Shown piece after piece: positions 45,997 through 56,273 of a stretch of DNA of 64,000 bases. Source of the stretch: Pantoea wallisii (GTDB lineage: Bacteria; Pseudomonadota; Gammaproteobacteria; Enterobacterales; Enterobacteriaceae); contig NZ_MLFS01000011.1 of assembly GCF_002095485.1 (NCBI RefSeq), positions 26,678 through 90,677 of the forward strand. Direction: 5' to 3'. The position numbers and the translations under genes were made by a program. How positions within the stretch are numbered: the stretch's first letter is position 1; every line of letters starts with the position of its first letter. The notes under the pieces are model-generated. The model was given only the letters and a program-made list of their open reading frames with translations, made no database searches and was not told the DNA's origin.

Positions 45997-46908
45997 ATGG
46001 CGCTGGATATCTCGTTGCTACATGCGGTTGTGGCGGTGGCAAAGGCAGGCGGCTTTCGCGAAGCCGCTCGGATGACCGGCAGTAATGCTTCACGCTTGAG
46101 TGATGCGGTGCGAAGGGCTGAACAGCAACTGGGCGTACGGCTCTTTAATCGTACCACGCGCACCGTGATGCTGACTGAAGCAGGCCGCGTGTTGATGACG
46201 CGCCTGTTGCCGGCGATGAACGAGGTTGACGCGGCACTGGATGCGCTGAATACCTTCCGGGATACGCCCGGCGGTACGCTGCGATTAAATGTGCCGGTAA
46301 GCGCCGCGCGGCTGGTGTTACCGGCAATTGTGCCGGGCTTTTTGCAGCGCTATCCGGACATCCGGCTGGAGGTGGTGGCTGAGAGTAACGTGCAGGATAT
46401 TTTCCGCGAGGGCTGTGATGCGGGTATCCGCTACGATGATCACCTGGAGCAGGATATGGTCGCGCTGCCGATTGGCCCGCGCGTACAGCGTTTTGCCGCC
46501 GCTGCGGCACCGGGATATCTGGCGGCGCAGGGGATTCCGCAGCATCCGCGCGAGCTAATGCAGCATCGCTGTTTGTATGGCCGTTATGCAACCGGTGTGG
46601 TGGCGGAGTGGGAGTTTACGCGCGGCGAAGAGACCGTACGGTTGCAGCCACAGGGTCCGCTGATTTGTAGTATTGGTTCGGCGATGGAGTTGACCGTTTC
46701 CGCTGCGGTTGCCGGTGCCGGCATCGTGTATCTGTTTGAGGAGTGGCTAAAACCTGCGCTGGATAACGGCAGTCTGCAGCCGGTGCTGCCCGAATGGTGG
46801 CAACATTTTTCCGGGTTATGGCTCTACTACAACGATCGTCGGTTGATCCCGGCGCCGCTGCAGGCGTTTCTGGATTATGTGCGCGAGCTGAATGCCCGCG
46901 CGAATTAA
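45997..46908 (+). CDS. LysR family transcriptional regulator
   Basis: 303 residues from ATG 45997 (CGGAG ribosome site). The winged helix covers residues 1-60 (DISLLHAVVAVAKAGGFREAARMTGSNASRLSDAVRRAEQQLGVRLFNRTTR). The effector domain follows (about 90-295) with the usual hinge. It is of the subgroup that regulates a divergent oxidoreductase. The shared operator at 45921-45939 suggests it activates the aldo/keto reductase and represses itself. Confidence 0.92.
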   Translation: MALDISLLHAVVAVAKAGGFREAARMTGSNASRLSDAVRRAEQQLGVRLFNRTTRTVMLTEAGRVLMTRLLPAMNEVDAALDALNTFRDTPGGTLRLNVPVSAARLVLPAIVPGFLQRYPDIRLEVVAESNVQDIFREGCDAGIRYDDHLEQDMVALPIGPRVQRFAAAAAPGYLAAQGIPQHPRELMQHRCLYGRYATGVVAEWEFTRGEETVRLQPQGPLICSIGSAMELTVSAAVAGAGIVYLFEEWLKPALDNGSLQPVLPEWWQHFSGLWLYYNDRRLIPAPLQAFLDYVRELNARAN

Positions 46909-47015
46909 TCGGATAAGAGCTATCCGTTACGGCGTTCCGTGAGGGGCGCCTGTTGGCTCGCAAAAAGTTGCTAACCCAACAGGCGGGGTGGCGACCCGCG
47001 AGGGCCGCCAGCTAA

Positions 47016-48481
47016 TCAGGCGTTCAGCAACTGATTCGCGGTCTTCTCAACCAGCGCCAGCAGCGTTTTCACGTCATCCAGCGTCACGGTCGGGTTCAGC
47101 AACGTCAGTTTCAGGCAGGTCACACCTTCACTCTCGGTCACGCCAACGTTGGCGCGGCCAGACTCCAGCAGAGCATCACCGATACGCTGGTTGAACAGGG
47201 CAACCTGCGCGTTATCGGTCAGCTGCGCCGGGCGATAGCGGAACAGCACGCTTGCCAGCTGTGGCTGCATCACCAGCTCCAGACGCGGCTCGGCGGCAAC
47301 AAACGCCGCAACGTCCTGCGCCAGGCTGACACCGTGATCGATGATCGCGGCATACTGCTTCTGACCCAGTGCTTCCAGACCCATCCACAGTTTCAGCGCA
47401 TCGAAACGGCGCGTTGTCTGCAGTGATTTTGACACCAGGTTCGGTACGCCCGCCTCTTCGTCAAACTCAGAGTTGAGATAGGCCGCCTGATAACGCATCA
47501 GCTCATAGTGACGCTCATCTTTCAGCAGGAATGCGCCGCAGCTGATGGTCTGGAAGTACTGCTTGTGGAAATCCAGGGTAACGGAATCCACCAGCTCCAG
47601 GCCATCAAGATAGTGGCGATACTTCTCAGACAGCAGCAGTGCGCCGCCCCAGGCTGCGTCAACGTGGACCCAGATATTGTGTTTTGCCGCAATGCCGGCA
47701 ATTTCACGCAGCGGATCGATTGCGCCTGCATCGGTGGTACCGGCAGTGGCGACGATAGCCAGAATCTGCTCGCCGTTCGCTTCTGCCTGAGCCAGTTTAG
47801 CCTGCAGATCGTTCACGTCCATACGGGCAAATTTGTCTGACTTCACCTGCACCACAGACTGATAGCCGTGGCCCAGCAGCGCCATGTTCTTCTGCACCGA
47901 GAAGTGGGCATTTTCAGAGCACAGCACTTTGATCTTGCGCAGATCGCCGGTGATACCGTGCTGCTGTACAGAGTGGCCCTGACGCGCATAGAACGCATCA
48001 CGCGCCAGCATCAGACCCATCAGGTTGCTCTGCGTGCCGCCGCTGGTGAATACGCCAGCGTCCCCCGCCGGGTAGCCAACCTGCGAGCGCAGCCACTCAA
48101 TCAGTTTGATCTCAATGATGGTGGCAGAAGGGCTCTGATCCCACGAATCCATACTCTGGTTCGTGGCATTGATCAGTACCTCTGCCGCCTGGCTGACCAC
48201 CAGGCTCGGGCAGTGCAGATGCGCCACACACTGTGGTGATGCACGGCCAGGCTATCTTTCAGGAAATATTCAATCGCACGTTCAATCGCGGCCTGGTTAC
48301 CCAGGCCGTTTGGATTGAAGTCGAGCGTAATACGCTCGCGCAGCTCGGCAACGGATTTGCCCTGATACATTTCAGGCTGTTGCAGCCACTGCACAACCGC
48401 GGCGCTGCTCTGGGCAATCGCCTGCTGGTACGCCTCAATGCTCTGTGCAGAGGCGGCCAGAATCGGGTTTACTTCAGACAT
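47016..48481 (-). pseudogene. ddc: L-2,4-diaminobutyrate decarboxylase, frameshifted
   Basis: A group II PLP decarboxylase. The N-terminal part (MSEVNPILAASAQSIEAYQQAIAQ ... FLKDSLAVHH) ends at about 48237 in one frame; the main part continues in another as PQCVAHLHCPSLVVSQAAEVLINATNQSMDSWDQSPSATI. One extra base in the CC run at 48236-48237 restores the conserved VHHPQCVAHLHCP segment and a 488-residue protein, the normal size. The PLP Lys is in TLDFHKQYFQ. It makes 1,3-diaminopropane from diaminobutyrate. It follows dat by 12 bases, so the two form an operon. The break is probably a sequencing error. Confidence 0.88.
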
Positions 48482-48493
48482 TTACGCTTCCAG

Positions 48494-49879
48494 TCAAACA
48501 GGTTTCACGCCAGCGCCAATCAGCGCCTGCTCAAATTTATCCAGGAATACAGCCAGCTCATCGTTGGTGATCAGCAGCGACGGCAGCAGACGCAGCACTG
48601 CGCCATGACGGCCACCGCGCTCCAGGATCAGACCTGCTTCGAAGCACTTCTTCTGCAGCAGGGCAGAGAGCTCGCCGTCGGCAGGCAGGCTACCCATGTG
48701 ATCCGCTGCTTCATCAGGTTTAACGATCTCAATACCGATCATCATGCCCAGACCGCGCACGTGACCGATAACCGGGAAGCGTTTAGCCATCTGGTTCAGC
48801 TGTGCTTTCAGCCATTCGCCCTGTTCAGCCACTTTGCCGGCAATATTTTGCTCGGTCAGCACTTTCAGGGTTGCCAGGCCGGTCGCCATCGCCAGCTGGT
48901 TGCCGCGGAAGGTACCGGTGTGGTGGCCAGGTGACCAGGCATCAAACTGCTTCTTAATACCCAGAACAGCCAGTGGCAGACCGCCGCCCACGGCTTTAGA
49001 CATCACGATGATGTCCGGCTCAATGCCCGCGTGTTCGAAGGCGAAGAATTTACCGGTACGGGCAAAGCCCGCCTGTACTTCATCCAGAATCAGCAGAATG
49101 CCGTGCTCCTGCGTGACTTTGCGGATGCGCTGCAGCCACTCAGCCGGTGCCGGGTTTACACCGCCTTCGCCCTGAACCGCTTCGAGAATCACGGCAGCAG
49201 GTTTACGCACGCCGCTCTCAACGTCGTTGATCAGGTTGTCGAAGTAGTAAGTCAGCGCTTTAACGCCTGCTTCACCACCAATGCCCAGCGGGCAACGGTA
49301 CTGATGCGGGTATGGCATGAACTGTACTTCAGGCATCATGCCATTGACGGCTTCTTTTGGTGACAGGTTGCCCGTGACAGCGAGCGCACCGTGCGTCATG
49401 CCGTGGTAACCGCCAGAGAAGCTGATCACGCCAGTACGGCCGGTGACTTTTTTCGCCAGCTTAAGCGCCGCTTCAACGGCATCAGCACCGGAAGGACCGG
49501 TGAACTGCAGGCAGTACTCTTTACCCTGGCCTGGCAGCAGCGAGAGCAGAGACTCAGAGAATTGATCTTTAAGAGGTGTTGTCAGATCAAGAGTATGTAA
49601 CGGCAAGCCGCTGGTAATGACATTTTGGATGCTCTGCAGAACATCAGGATGGTTATGACCAAGTGCCAGCGTCCCTGCGCCAGCCAGACAGTCAAGATAT
49701 TGCTTATTCTCAACATCCGTAATCCACACGCCGTTGGCTTTGGCAATCGCTAAAGGCAACTTACGCGGGTAACTCCTGACGTTTGATTCAAACTCAGCCT
49801 GACGGGCTAAGAATGCGTCGTTGTTTCCGTTGAATGAGTTGGCACCAAAAGTATCAATACGGACTTTATCCGTCATCAT
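48494..49879 (-). CDS. dat: Diaminobutyrate-2-oxoglutarate aminotransferase
   Basis: A 461-residue class III aminotransferase starting [27 protein letters not shown], a start typical of Dat. PLP-site motifs are [52 protein letters not shown] and the Lys in [13 protein letters not shown] near residue 295. It moves an amino group from glutamate to aspartate semialdehyde, giving L-2,4-diaminobutyrate, which ddc decarboxylates to 1,3-diaminopropane. That diamine is a polyamine and a building block for some siderophores. Confidence 0.94.
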   Translation of the reverse strand: MMTDKVRIDTFGANSFNGNNDAFLARQAEFESNVRSYPRKLPLAIAKANGVWITDVENKQYLDCLAGAGTLALGHNHPDVLQSIQNVITSGLPLHTLDLTTPLKDQFSESLLSLLPGQGKEYCLQFTGPSGADAVEAALKLAKKVTGRTGVISFSGGYHGMTHGALAVTGNLSPKEAVNGMMPEVQFMPYPHQYRCPLGIGGEAGVKALTYYFDNLINDVESGVRKPAAVILEAVQGEGGVNPAPAEWLQRIRKVTQEHGILLILDEVQAGFARTGKFFAFEHAGIEPDIIVMSKAVGGGLPLAVLGIKKQFDAWSPGHHTGTFRGNQLAMATGLATLKVLTEQNIAGKVAEQGEWLKAQLNQMAKRFPVIGHVRGLGMMIGIEIVKPDEAADHMGSLPADGELSALLQKKCFEAGLILERGGRHGAVLRLLPSLLITNDELAVFLDKFEQALIGAGVKPV

Positions 49880-50092
49880 ATCTCTCCTTCAACCGGGGCT
49901 CGTCATGGCTGGCCGATTGACTAATTGAACAAAAAAGTATCAGTTGCTTAAAAAAACGCGGCCAATATAGAGCCTTTTGGCTCACATCACAATGATTAAT
50001 TTTGTTTAGAATTGTTTATTCTTTTTATTTATGAATCAGGGCGTTGGACAGAAACTGCCCACCCATTTTACCCGGGGCAGATGTCCGGGTTA

Positions 50093-50854
50093 TTAAATAA
50101 TTGAGTGAATAAAAAGACTTATACCCGCCAGCGAAAGCCAGGGGCCAAACGGCAGCGCCTGATAGCGGTCGCGATGCCAGCAAAATCCTGAGGTTAAAAC
50201 GTATAAAATAGCGCTACCGCTGGCGATTAACAGCACAAAGGGTAAAGCCGTCCAGCCCAGCCAGGCACCCAGTGCGGCCAGTAATTTAGCATCGCCGGCA
50301 CCCAGGCCCGGGTAGCCGCGCAGGCAGTGAAATCCCTTTGCCAGCAGAGTAAGGCAGCCATAGCCGGCAATCACGCCCAGAACCGCGTCGTGTAGCGAAC
50401 CGTTAAGCGTGCCCGTGGCGGTAAGAAACAGGCCAAGCCATAACAGTGGCTGCGTGATGGCATCCGGTAGCAGCTGATACTCAATATCAATCAGAGAGAG
50501 CGCCAGCAGCGCCCAGCTCAGCAACAGCGCATTGACGAGTTGGTCGTAGGGCAGCGCCCATGCCAGTGCGCCGCTCAAGAGCGCAGTACCGAGCTCAATC
50601 AGCGGATAGCGCAGACTGATTCTCTCCCCACAGCGGCGGCAGGCACCGCGCAGACACACCCAGCTCACCAGCGGCACATTGTCGTACCAGCGCAGCGCAA
50701 TGTGACACTGCGGACAGCAGGAAGCGGGCCACCATAGCGAGCCGGCAGAAGCCAACCCCAGGATCTGACGCGGCAGCCGATATATCACCACGTTTAAGAA
50801 ACTGCCGACCGCCAGCACCAGTATGCTGCCGATCAGCCACCCTGCGATCTCCAT
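50093..50854 (-). CDS. Prepilin peptidase (type 4, PppA/GspO-like)
   Basis: 253 residues from ATG 50854, preceded by GGAGG. The polytopic inner-membrane aspartic protease has the N-terminal FLNVVIYRLP, the zinc-type CCPQCH...CRRCGE cytoplasmic loop (residues 45-80), and the two catalytic Asp in SLIDIEYQLLPD and GAGDAKLLAALG. It cleaves type IV prepilin-like leaders and N-methylates the new N-terminus. No type II secretion or pilin genes lie next to it, so it probably serves a system encoded elsewhere. Confidence 0.92.
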   Translation of the reverse strand: MEIAGWLIGSILVLAVGSFLNVVIYRLPRQILGLASAGSLWWPASCCPQCHIALRWYDNVPLVSWVCLRGACRRCGERISLRYPLIELGTALLSGALAWALPYDQLVNALLLSWALLALSLIDIEYQLLPDAITQPLLWLGLFLTATGTLNGSLHDAVLGVIAGYGCLTLLAKGFHCLRGYPGLGAGDAKLLAALGAWLGWTALPFVLLIASGSAILYVLTSGFCWHRDRYQALPFGPWLSLAGISLFIHSII

Positions 50855-51046
50855 GCTGTTCTCCTCCTGCTCTCTGCGCATCAGCACTCTACGCCGCGAA
50901 AGCCAGCTTCGCGATGCGAAACGTGAAGTTGCAGCCACTTGCAGCAATGTTTCAGAGCCAGCTTCCGTGACGACACGCTAATGCGGCCTCGTCTTTCTCT
51001 ACCAATCCTCAACAACAGGGAAAAAAGCCCGTTAGTGCCAGCACCA

Positions 51047-51063
51047 TTTAATGTTCAGTTAAG
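51047..51063 (+). promoter_or_regulatory. Candidate PmrA (BasR) box upstream of arnB
   Basis: TTTAAT-GTTCA-GTTAAG is a direct repeat of two TTAA-type hexamers separated by 5 bases, the PmrA/BasR pattern. A -10-like TATGTT follows 10 bases after it (51074-51079). It lies 216 bases before arnB, which would give a long leader. Matches are good but not perfect. Confidence 0.55.
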
Positions 51064-51162
51064 TTTCGGGCCGTATGTTGGTTCACGGCGCAATAAGACA
51101 GGGTTGTTTATGTTTTATTGCAGATTGATGACGCAAGCAATAAACAGCGCAGACGCGCCATG

Positions 51163-51179
51163 CGTTTAAGTTGTGTTTA
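51163..51179 (+). promoter_or_regulatory. PhoP box and promoter upstream of arnB
   Basis: CGTTTA-AGTTG-TGTTTA fits the PhoP consensus of two (T)GTTTA hexamers with 5 bases between. A -10-like TAAAAT at 51190-51195 is placed about 10 bases after the second hexamer, as in PhoP promoters where the box replaces the -35. It lies 100 bases before the arnB start. Confidence 0.72.
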
Positions 51180-51278
51180 AACAATAAGTTAAAATGTATT
51201 TTTTCTGCAGCCAATGCGCTGTAGCTACGTTGGCTTATTAATAAGCCATATTCAGGCATTGAATCATAAGGTGTATTT

Positions 51279-52415
51279 ATGAGTTTTCTTCCGTTTTCAC
51301 GGCCCGCTTTGGGTGAGGAAGAGCTGGCGGCCGTCAAGGCAGTATTTGATTCAGGCTGGATCACCACTGGCCCGCAAAATGCTGCGCTGGAACAGGCGTT
51401 TTGTCAGTTAACCGGCAATCAGCACGCCATCGCTGTCAGTTCTGCCACCGCAGGGATGCACGTCACGCTGATGGCGCTGAACCTTCAGCCCGGTGATGAA
51501 GTGATCACGCCCTCCATGACGTGGGTCTCCACGCTGAACATCATTACGCTATTAGGTGCCACGCCGGTGATGGTGGACGTTGACCGCGATAATCTGATGG
51601 TGACCGCGGAGCTCATTGAGGCTGCCATTACGCCGCGCACCCGCGCCATTATTCCGGTGCACTACGCCGGCGCGCCGGCAGATGTCACGGCGATTCGCAC
51701 CGTTGCTGAGCGCCATGCGATTCCGATCATCGAGGATGCGGCACATGCGGCCGGCTGCTACTACCAGGGCCAGCACATCGGCCATCGGGGCACGGCTATC
51801 TTCTCGTTTCATGCGATCAAAAACGTGACCTGCGCAGAGGGCGGCCTGATTGTTACCGACGACGCCGCACTGGCGGAGCGGATGCGCAGCCTGAAGTTTC
51901 ACGGGCTGGGCGTGGACGCCTACGATCGTCACACCCACGGCCGTAAGCCGCAGGCGGAGGTGATCGCGCCTGGCTTTAAATATAACCTGCCGGATATCAG
52001 CGCGGCGATTGCGCTGGTACAACTGCAAAAGCTGCCTGCCATCAATGCGCGCCGCGCCGCCATCGCTGAGCGCTATCTCCGGGCGCTGGCAGACACCCCA
52101 TTTCTGCCGCTCTCCCGACCCGAGTGGGCGCATCAGCATGCCTGGCACCTGTTCATTATTCGCATTGATGAAGCCACCTGCGGTATCAGCCGTGATGCGC
52201 TGATGGAGGCACTGAAAGCGCAGGATATCGGCACCGGTCTGCATTTTCGGGCGGCACATACCCACAAATATTACCGTGAGCGCTATCCGCAGCTCTCTCT
52301 GCCGAACACCGAGTGGAACAGCGAACGTATCTGTTCCATACCGCTGTTCCCGGATATGCACGATAACGATGTCACCCGCGTCATCAATGCGCTTCGTCAC
52401 ATCGCAGGAGTCTGA
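51279..52415 (+). CDS. arnB: UDP-4-amino-4-deoxy-L-arabinose aminotransferase ArnB
   Basis: First gene of arnBCADTEF. The 378-residue protein matches ArnB along its length: [19 protein letters not shown], a PLP-binding SSATAGMHV segment near 55, EDAAHAAG near 152, and the Schiff-base Lys in [15 protein letters not shown] near 181. It transfers an amino group from glutamate to UDP-4-keto-pentose to give UDP-L-Ara4N. It lies downstream of PmrA-like and PhoP-like boxes. Confidence 0.95.
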   Translation: MSFLPFSRPALGEEELAAVKAVFDSGWITTGPQNAALEQAFCQLTGNQHAIAVSSATAGMHVTLMALNLQPGDEVITPSMTWVSTLNIITLLGATPVMVDVDRDNLMVTAELIEAAITPRTRAIIPVHYAGAPADVTAIRTVAERHAIPIIEDAAHAAGCYYQGQHIGHRGTAIFSFHAIKNVTCAEGGLIVTDDAALAERMRSLKFHGLGVDAYDRHTHGRKPQAEVIAPGFKYNLPDISAAIALVQLQKLPAINARRAAIAERYLRALADTPFLPLSRPEWAHQHAWHLFIIRIDEATCGISRDALMEALKAQDIGTGLHFRAAHTHKYYRERYPQLSLPNTEWNSERICSIPLFPDMHDNDVTRVINALRHIAGV

Positions 52416-52416
52416 C

Positions 52417-53400
52417 ATGCTGGATGAAAAACCGATTCGTAAAGTCTCTGTGGTGATCCCGGTCTACAACGAAGAGGAGAGCCTGCCGGAGCTGGTGCGC
52501 CGCACGGATACGGCTTGCCGCGCGCTGTCGCTGGAGTATGAGATCTTGCTGGTAGACGATGGTAGCGCCGATCGCTCCGCGCAGATGATTACCGATGCCG
52601 CAGATATGCCAGGCAGCCATGTGGTAGGTGTACTGCTCAACCGCAATTATGGCCAGCACTCGGCGATCATGGCCGGATTCAGCCACGTCACGGGTGATCT
52701 GATCATCACGCTGGATGCGGATTTGCAGAACCCGCCGGAGGAGATCCCTCATCTGGTCCAGGCGGCAAAACAGGGTTATGACGTGGTGGGCACGGTGCGC
52801 CAGAACCGTCAGGACAGCTGGTTCCGCCGTCGCGCTTCCCGCACTATCAATCATCTGATCCAGCGCGTCACCGGTAAAGCGATGGGCGATTACGGCTGCA
52901 TGCTGCGCGCCTACCGGCGTCATATTGTCGAGGCGATGCTTAACTGCCATGAGCGCAGCACCTTTATTCCGATTTTGGCTAACACCTTCGCGCGCCGCAC
53001 CATTGAACTGCCGGTCACGCATGCCGAGCGCGAGTTTGGTGACTCAAAGTACAGCTTCATGAAGCTGATTAACCTGATGTATGACCTGATTACCTGCCTG
53101 ACCACCACGCCGCTGCGCCTGCTGAGCATCGTCGGCAGCCTGATCGCGCTGGCCGGGTTTGCGTTCTCACTGGTGCTGATAGTGCTGCGCCTGTTCCTTG
53201 GCGCCGACTGGGCAGGCGACGGTGTATTTATGCTGTTTGCCGTGCTGTTTATCTTTGTCGGTGCCCAGTTTATCGGTATGGGCCTGCTCGGAGAGTACAT
53301 CGGCCGTATCTACAACGACGTACGCGCCCGTCCGCGCTACTTCATTCAACGTGTTATCTATCCGCAGCAGGATGGTTCTGTACAGGAAATTAAGCAATGA
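52417..53400 (+). CDS. arnC: Undecaprenyl-phosphate Ara4FN transferase ArnC
   Basis: 327 residues from ATG 52417, one base after the arnB stop region, with GCAGGAG. It is a GT2 glycosyltransferase: [45 protein letters not shown] (DxD-type metal site) and two C-terminal membrane helices (about 235-260 and 270-295). It attaches formylated Ara4N to undecaprenyl phosphate at the inner membrane. It overlaps arnA by four bases. Confidence 0.95.
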   Translation: MLDEKPIRKVSVVIPVYNEEESLPELVRRTDTACRALSLEYEILLVDDGSADRSAQMITDAADMPGSHVVGVLLNRNYGQHSAIMAGFSHVTGDLIITLDADLQNPPEEIPHLVQAAKQGYDVVGTVRQNRQDSWFRRRASRTINHLIQRVTGKAMGDYGCMLRAYRRHIVEAMLNCHERSTFIPILANTFARRTIELPVTHAEREFGDSKYSFMKLINLMYDLITCLTTTPLRLLSIVGSLIALAGFAFSLVLIVLRLFLGADWAGDGVFMLFAVLFIFVGAQFIGMGLLGEYIGRIYNDVRARPRYFIQRVIYPQQDGSVQEIKQ

Positions 53401-55376
53401 AAACTATCGTATTCGCCTATGCCGAAATGGGCTGTGCAGGCATCACTGCGCTATTAAATGCGGGCTTTGAGATCGGCGCTATCTTCACGCACGCTGATAC
53501 CTCGCCGGAGAGCCATGCCTTCCCGTCGGTTGCACGCCTGGCGGCAGAACAGGGCATTCCGGTATATGCGCCAGAAGAGGTCAACCATCCGCTGTGGGTA
53601 GACCGTATTAAAGCGATGCAGCCCGATTTCATCTTCTCGTTCTACTATCGTGCCTTACTCAGCGACACCCTTCTTGATACCGCACGCAACGGCGCATTTA
53701 ATCTGCATGGTTCACTGCTGCCAAAATACCGTGGGCGCGCACCGCTCAACTGGGTGCTGGTGAACGGCGAAACCGAAACCGGCGTAACGCTGCACCGTAT
53801 GGTGAAACGCGCGGATGCGGGCGATATTGTGGCGCAACAGCGTGTGGCGATTGATGAACAGGACAACGCGCTGACGCTGCATCGCAAACTGGTGGCCTGC
53901 GCCAGCCAGCTGCTGGAGGGCGCTCTGCCGGCGATGAAGCGCGGTGATATCGCCGCCACGGCGCAGAACCATAGCGAAGCGACCGTGGTAGGCCGCCGTA
54001 CGCCGGAGGATGGACGCATCAACTGGACGCTGCCGGCGCAGGCCGTCAACAATCTGGTGCGTGCTGTGACCGACCCCTGGCCTGGGGCGTTTGCGTTTGC
54101 CGGCACGGTGAAATTTACCGTATGGAAAGCGCGGGTGCATAACGATGTCGCCGCGGCCAAACCGGGCACGGTACTGTCAGTGGAGCCCTTTTTGATCGCC
54201 TGCGGTACGGGCGCGCTGGAAGTGGTTACCGGGCAGAGCGATAACGGCGTCTACATGAACGGCAGCCAGCTGGCGCAAAGCCTCGGCATGGTACCGGGTG
54301 CGCTGCTCTACTCACAGCCAATTGCCGCGGTCAAGCGCCGTACCCGGGTGCTGATTCTGGGCGTCAACGGCTTTATCGGTAACCACCTGACCGAGCGGCT
54401 GCTGCAGGATGATAATTTTGAGGTGTATGGTCTGGATATCGGTTCTGATGCCATCAGCCGCTTTCTCGATCAGCCTCGCTTCCACTTTGTTGAAGGCGAT
54501 ATCAGTATTCATTCAGAGTGGATCGAATACCACATTAAGAAGTGCGACGTCGTGCTACCGCTGGTGGCGATCGCCACGCCTATTGAGTACACGCGTAACC
54601 CGCTGCGGGTCTTCGAGCTCGATTTTGAAGAGAACCTTAAGATTATTCGTGACTGCGTGAAGTACAAAAAGCGCATCATCTTCCCGTCAACCTCAGAAGT
54701 GTACGGTATGTGCACCGACAAGCACTTTGACGAGGACCACTCGAACCTGGTGGTAGGTCCGATCAACAAACAGCGCTGGATCTACTCCGTCTCAAAACAG
54801 CTGCTGGATCGCGTGCTGTGGGCGTATGGCGAGAAAGAGGGGCTGCGCTTTACCCTGTTTCGTCCGTTTAACTGGATGGGGCCGCGTCTGGATAACCTCA
54901 ATGCCGCCCGGATTGGCAGCTCACGCGCCATCACCCAGCTGATCCTCAACCTGGTTGAGGGATCGCCGATCAAGTTGATCGATGGCGGGGCGCAGAAGCG
55001 CTGTTTCACAGACATCCGTGATGGTATTGAAGCGCTGTTCCGCATTATCGAGAATAAAAACAACAACTGCGACGGGCAGATCGTCAATATCGGTAACCCG
55101 GAGAATGAAGCCAGCATTAAAGAGCTGGCGGAGCAGCTGTTGGCAAGCTTTGAGCGCCATCCGCTGCGCGATCGCTTCCCGCCGTTTGCCGGCTTCCGTG
55201 ACGTCGAGAGCAGCAGCTATTACGGCAAGGGCTATCAGGACGTGGAGCACCGCAAGCCGTCGATCAAAAACGCCCGTCGTTTACTTGACTGGACGCCTGC
55301 GGTAGCAATGGATACCACCATCGATAACACGCTGGACTTTTTCCTGCGCACCGTTGAGCTGCAGGATAAGCCATGA
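53397..55376 (+). CDS. arnA: Bifunctional UDP-L-Ara4N formyltransferase/UDP-GlcA C-4'' decarboxylase ArnA
   Basis: A 659-residue two-domain enzyme of normal size (660 in E. coli). The N-terminal formyltransferase (about 1-305) has [19 protein letters not shown] with its catalytic Asn and His. The C-terminal dehydrogenase (about 315-659) has the NAD-binding [24 protein letters not shown] and the catalytic [10 protein letters not shown]. It oxidises and decarboxylates UDP-glucuronate, then formylates UDP-Ara4N. ATGA overlaps join it to both arnC and arnD. Confidence 0.96.
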   Translation: MKTIVFAYAEMGCAGITALLNAGFEIGAIFTHADTSPESHAFPSVARLAAEQGIPVYAPEEVNHPLWVDRIKAMQPDFIFSFYYRALLSDTLLDTARNGAFNLHGSLLPKYRGRAPLNWVLVNGETETGVTLHRMVKRADAGDIVAQQRVAIDEQDNALTLHRKLVACASQLLEGALPAMKRGDIAATAQNHSEATVVGRRTPEDGRINWTLPAQAVNNLVRAVTDPWPGAFAFAGTVKFTVWKARVHNDVAAAKPGTVLSVEPFLIACGTGALEVVTGQSDNGVYMNGSQLAQSLGMVPGALLYSQPIAAVKRRTRVLILGVNGFIGNHLTERLLQDDNFEVYGLDIGSDAISRFLDQPRFHFVEGDISIHSEWIEYHIKKCDVVLPLVAIATPIEYTRNPLRVFELDFEENLKIIRDCVKYKKRIIFPSTSEVYGMCTDKHFDEDHSNLVVGPINKQRWIYSVSKQLLDRVLWAYGEKEGLRFTLFRPFNWMGPRLDNLNAARIGSSRAITQLILNLVEGSPIKLIDGGAQKRCFTDIRDGIEALFRIIENKNNNCDGQIVNIGNPENEASIKELAEQLLASFERHPLRDRFPPFAGFRDVESSSYYGKGYQDVEHRKPSIKNARRLLDWTPAVAMDTTIDNTLDFFLRTVELQDKP

Positions 55377-56257
55377 AGCGGGTCGGTTTGCGTGTCGATG
55401 TCGATACGTGGCGGGGCACGCAGCGTGGTGTGCCGGCGCTGCTGGAGCTGTTTAGCCTGCATCAGCTGCAGGCCAGCTTCTTCTTTAGCGTCGGGCCGGA
55501 CAATATGGGGCGCCATTTATGGCGCCTGCTGAAGCCGCGTTTTTTATGGAAAATGCTGCGCTCACGCGCGGTATCGCTCTACGGCTGGGATATTCTGCTG
55601 GCCGGCACCGCGTGGCCCGGGCGACAAATTGGTCGCGGATTGCCTGACATCATCCGCGCCACCGCCGATCACCATGAAGTAGGCCTGCACGCGTGGGATC
55701 ACTTTGCCTGGCAGACCTGGGCCGGCGTCTGGTCACCGGCAGCGCTGCGCCAGCATATCGCCAGGGGGAAAAGCGCGCTGGAAGCGATAATCGGTGACAA
55801 TGTCACTTGTTCGGCTGTGGCGGGCTGGCGCGCGGACGCGCGTACCGTAGCGGCCAAAGAGCCGTTTGGCTTCCGTTACAACAGTGATTGTCGCGGTAGC
55901 GGCCCGTTTATCCCGCTACTGCCGGATGGCACGCCGGGCACGGTACAGATTCCGGTTACTTTGCCCACCTGGGATGAGGTGGTCGGACAATCGGTGAGCG
56001 CGGCCGGCTTCAACGATTTCATCCTTGAGCAGATGCTCGCGGCGCCGGGCACACCGGTCTATACCATTCACGCGGAAGTTGAAGGCATTGTCGGACTGGC
56101 GGCGTTCAGTGAACTCCTGCAGCGTGCAGCGCACAGCGGTATCCGGTTTTGCCCGCTCAGTGAGCTGCTGCCAGATGACCTCAGCACGCTGCCGTATGGT
56201 CATGTCGTGCGCGGACACCTCGCCGGTCGTGAAGGCTGGCTGGGCTGCCAGAAATAA
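55373..56257 (+). CDS. arnD: Ara4FN-undecaprenyl phosphate deformylase ArnD
   Basis: A 294-residue NodB-type polysaccharide deacetylase. The N-terminal [13 protein letters not shown] carries the metal-binding Asp, [15 protein letters not shown] the metal-binding His pair, and GWRADARTV matches the family's substrate segment. It removes the formyl group from the lipid-linked sugar so that it can be moved across the membrane. Confidence 0.94.
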   Translation: MKRVGLRVDVDTWRGTQRGVPALLELFSLHQLQASFFFSVGPDNMGRHLWRLLKPRFLWKMLRSRAVSLYGWDILLAGTAWPGRQIGRGLPDIIRATADHHEVGLHAWDHFAWQTWAGVWSPAALRQHIARGKSALEAIIGDNVTCSAVAGWRADARTVAAKEPFGFRYNSDCRGSGPFIPLLPDGTPGTVQIPVTLPTWDEVVGQSVSAAGFNDFILEQMLAAPGTPVYTIHAEVEGIVGLAAFSELLQRAAHSGIRFCPLSELLPDDLSTLPYGHVVRGHLAGREGWLGCQK

Positions 56258-56273
56258 TTTACAGGAACTCCGG

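Noticed and set aside
46948..46984. Inverted repeat GCCTGTTGG / CCAACAGGC between the LysR-type gene and ddc.
   Set aside because: A 19-base loop and no T tract make it a doubtful terminator; it may be chance or a weak structure.
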